A stretch of 64,000 nucleotides of DNA. Source: Marchantia polymorpha subsp. ruderalis (Eukaryota; Streptophyta; Marchantiopsida; Marchantiales; Marchantiaceae). This document shows, piece by piece, positions 61,741 through 64,000 of the stretch; position 1 is the stretch's first letter, and every line of letters begins with the position of its first letter. A program made the position numbers and the translations under genes. A model generated the notes under the pieces. The model did not search any database. It was not told the origin of the DNA and saw only the letters and a list, made by a program, of their open reading frames with translations. Where the stretch lies: NCBI GenBank assembly GCA_037833965.1, contig AP031357.1, forward strand, positions 22,464,001-22,528,000, in the 5' to 3' direction.

Positions 61741-64000
61741 TATGATCTACATCCGTCATGTCTTTCATATGATCTAGAAATCAATAATCTAAAAATGCGA
61801 ATATTCATATCAGTTTGACAGACGTGGAGCTTAGAGGTTGATCCATCAATTTTACGCCAGGAAATATGGAATCCACCAACGGATCGGAATGAATAACCTT
61901 CTAATTTTTTCGGGTAACTCTGTGAATTTCTCCTCTCTGAAACAATTATCTGTCACATAATTGAACATATCAGGTGAAGTGATTACAGCGGGCTGAAGAG
62001 AGGTACGTAGAATCAAAAGAACATACTACCAGAGATATCGGAGACTTATGCTGCAGGTATATCTAAAGAACTCACAAACCCTCCAGATTTAGTCGGGTCA
62101 GTGCTGGGTGGAAAAACGTGAGAGGGCTCTAATCCTTGGCCAGCGATTCTGAACTCTCGAGTTCAATCATACTCGCGGAGATTGATTGCAACTTCATATT
62201 AATACACCCTCCACACAGCCGAATTTTGAAGAACAATGTCATCAACAGTTCGAGGGGCCTAAGCAGGGCTTGTTTTTTCATAATACACAGGTTGAGTAGG
62301 ACCCGACATCGCTTATGGCATTGATTAGTTGCTCGGGGTTGAAAACAAGTTGAAAGCCAGAGCACCTACAGTACTATCCGGGATTGAATACATTCGTGAA
62401 TATGAAGTCAACTAATGATATCATGATGAGTTTTACTCATGTATGCTTTGCTCTTAGAGTTGTAAAGTGAAACATATGTCCTGGTAAATGAAAATGTTGA
62501 AGAATTTGTTTTCTTCTGCCTCCAATGAATCTCCTGAAGACTGAACTAGTGTGAATATTTCTATTTTTGTCCTGGTTCTCTCAGCTTACTAAGAGCCCAT
62601 TTTTCCCGCTGAATCTGAGTCCTGTCTCCAAAACGTGACCGATGCCTGTAAGTCAGCTCACAGGATTCAGTAGACATTGAGCCTGGATTCAAGATATGTG
62701 GCAGTTCCTAGAATAAGCACAGTAGTGATCGCGTATCTTGACCTTTGTGGTTTGTATTAGTGAACACTGAACTTGTTCCAGAGTTGTGGTCCCATTATGC
62801 TGTTGTTGACTATCGTTTAGTACGTAAATTCTTTCGAATTCGGCCGTTCACAGAGTCAGTATATTCTTCAAGCAAACGAAAAAAACAATCGATTTAGTTG
62901 GAAAGATTCTGTTTTCAAAGAGAGCCTACTTTTGAAAGAATCACACGGAACATGAGTGTTTATGAACCTCAAATTGTTTGAGGGAAAGAACCAAACAAAC
63001 TAGTGTCACGTATACAGTAAAGTGCAACCACCGACCTGAACAGGTGCAATCCTTACCAGTCACGCACAATATAATGAGACGCGGGAGAAAACAAAGCTAA
63101 TGAATGGAGGATCGAGGTGGAAGATAAAGGAAACAACATGTCAGATTTGCTGGTAGTGAACAAGCACATGAACAACTACGCTGAGAGAAAGACAAGGTGT
63201 GCAGATACGATACAGATTGTCCAAAGGCCGAGGATAAGAGCCACTCAGAAATCCAGATCAGACAGGACGCGAATGTGTGAACATCCTTTCATAAGAGAAA
63301 AGTCCACCCAGAGGATCACTTCCAGGAGCTTCGACGTGACGAATTTAGTGACAGATCGATCCAATCTGATGCTTAGTTCTTTCATGACAGCTTGTTCTCT
63401 CGTTTCCGCATCACTTGGTACAGTAGTGACTTATGTTTCATTGGCTTTGGATTCCCTTGGGTTCCATATGGCTGATGTACGTATTCTCACACGTCAATTA
63501 TTGAGAATGTTGATGTGTTGATTCTTACTATATTTATATGCGAACTCCGAGAAACTATATTTCTCAGCTGCAGACATTAGCCCATTACAGTAATCCCTCC
63601 ACAAGTTGATTCCTTGCGTAATCAGATGCCGAACTTGCAAGAATACACCCGAGGTGTGGGAGATACTGATACATGTTCAGACAATGAAGATGTCTGAACA
63701 TGGAAAGGGTAACACACAGATATGAAGACAGGAAACACTGATATGAAGACAAATTCATGTGACAGACTCAGCTGCCTATGTTTTCTTCTAGCAATCTGGC
63801 AACAGTTTGCAATAGCAACAGCCCACTTGTAAACTTTGGAACATTCTACAAGTAAAAATGAAGTACTTGATGTTGGGATTAGGAACTCTTTACAATTTAT
63901 CAAGTAATTATGAGGCTTTATAAAATGAGCTCTTATGAGACGTTAGAGGCAGATCAGATGAACAGAGTTTTACAATCATCTCATTGACTGCTGCTCTAGA
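61741..64000. other. Intergenic to window end, possible exon on plus strand
   Basis: A plus-strand frame at 63117-63521 carries a hydrophobic stretch (SLVSASLGTVVTYVSLALDS) ending at a good donor, GAT/GTACGT near 63475. It could be an exon of a membrane protein, but no partner exon was found. A perfect 12-bp hairpin CATGTTCAGACA lies at 63672-63683/63691-63702. No gene supported. Confidence 0.35.

Overview
The window is nuclear DNA of a land plant. Evidence: a plant-type S-adenosylmethionine decarboxylase (AdoMetDC) gene with an intron-free main frame and a recognisable conserved upstream ORF, a multi-exon gene for a conserved plant membrane protein, a Ty3/gypsy chromovirus with an initiator-Met tRNA primer site, and a decayed Ty1/copia element. 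Low gene density, CAG/GA-rich and CpG-rich leader-like sequence, and an AdoMetDC unlike the flowering-plant one make me lean towards a bryophyte, perhaps a liverwort. That placement is inference, not proof.

Layout. 1-2.1 kb: no gene seen. 2.1-8.0 kb: a broken chromovirus on the minus strand with a 5-bp target duplication; its right LTR is a long inverted repeat. 8.0-11.9 kb: a cluster of ACGT-core motifs, a diverged duplication and an exact 48-bp duplication. 11.9-14.9 kb: an eight-exon plus-strand gene (287 codons in my model) for a predicted organelle-targeted membrane protein. 16.0-16.9 kb: a 420-bp tandem duplication. 18.0-20.9 kb: a strongly decayed copia element carrying an LTR relic related to the chromovirus LTR. 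21-32 kb: mixed sequence without a gene I can support, plus two long hairpins near 32 kb. 33-38.8 kb: a very AT-rich, CpG-poor block. 39-44.4 kb: a GC-rich island ending in the AdoMetDC gene. 44.4-52 kb: GC-rich then mixed intergenic sequence with microsatellites. 52.5-53.7 kb: a Mutator-like miniature element with a 9-bp target duplication, followed by a cluster of perfect hairpins. 53.7-59.5 kb: a second AT-rich block. 59.5-64 kb: a small mariner/pogo-like miniature element and unremarkable sequence.

Function. Two host genes are well supported. AdoMetDC makes the aminopropyl donor for spermidine and spermine; its leader holds an intron-split small uORF whose C-terminus matches the polyamine-responsive uORF of plant AdoMetDC mRNAs, so translational feedback by polyamines is likely. 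The second gene encodes a protein with conserved membrane segments and unknown biochemical function. I see no sign that the two genes work together.

The most novel items are the roughly 215-residue C-terminal extension of AdoMetDC, the palindromic LTR, and the hairpin cluster at 53.2-53.7 kb.
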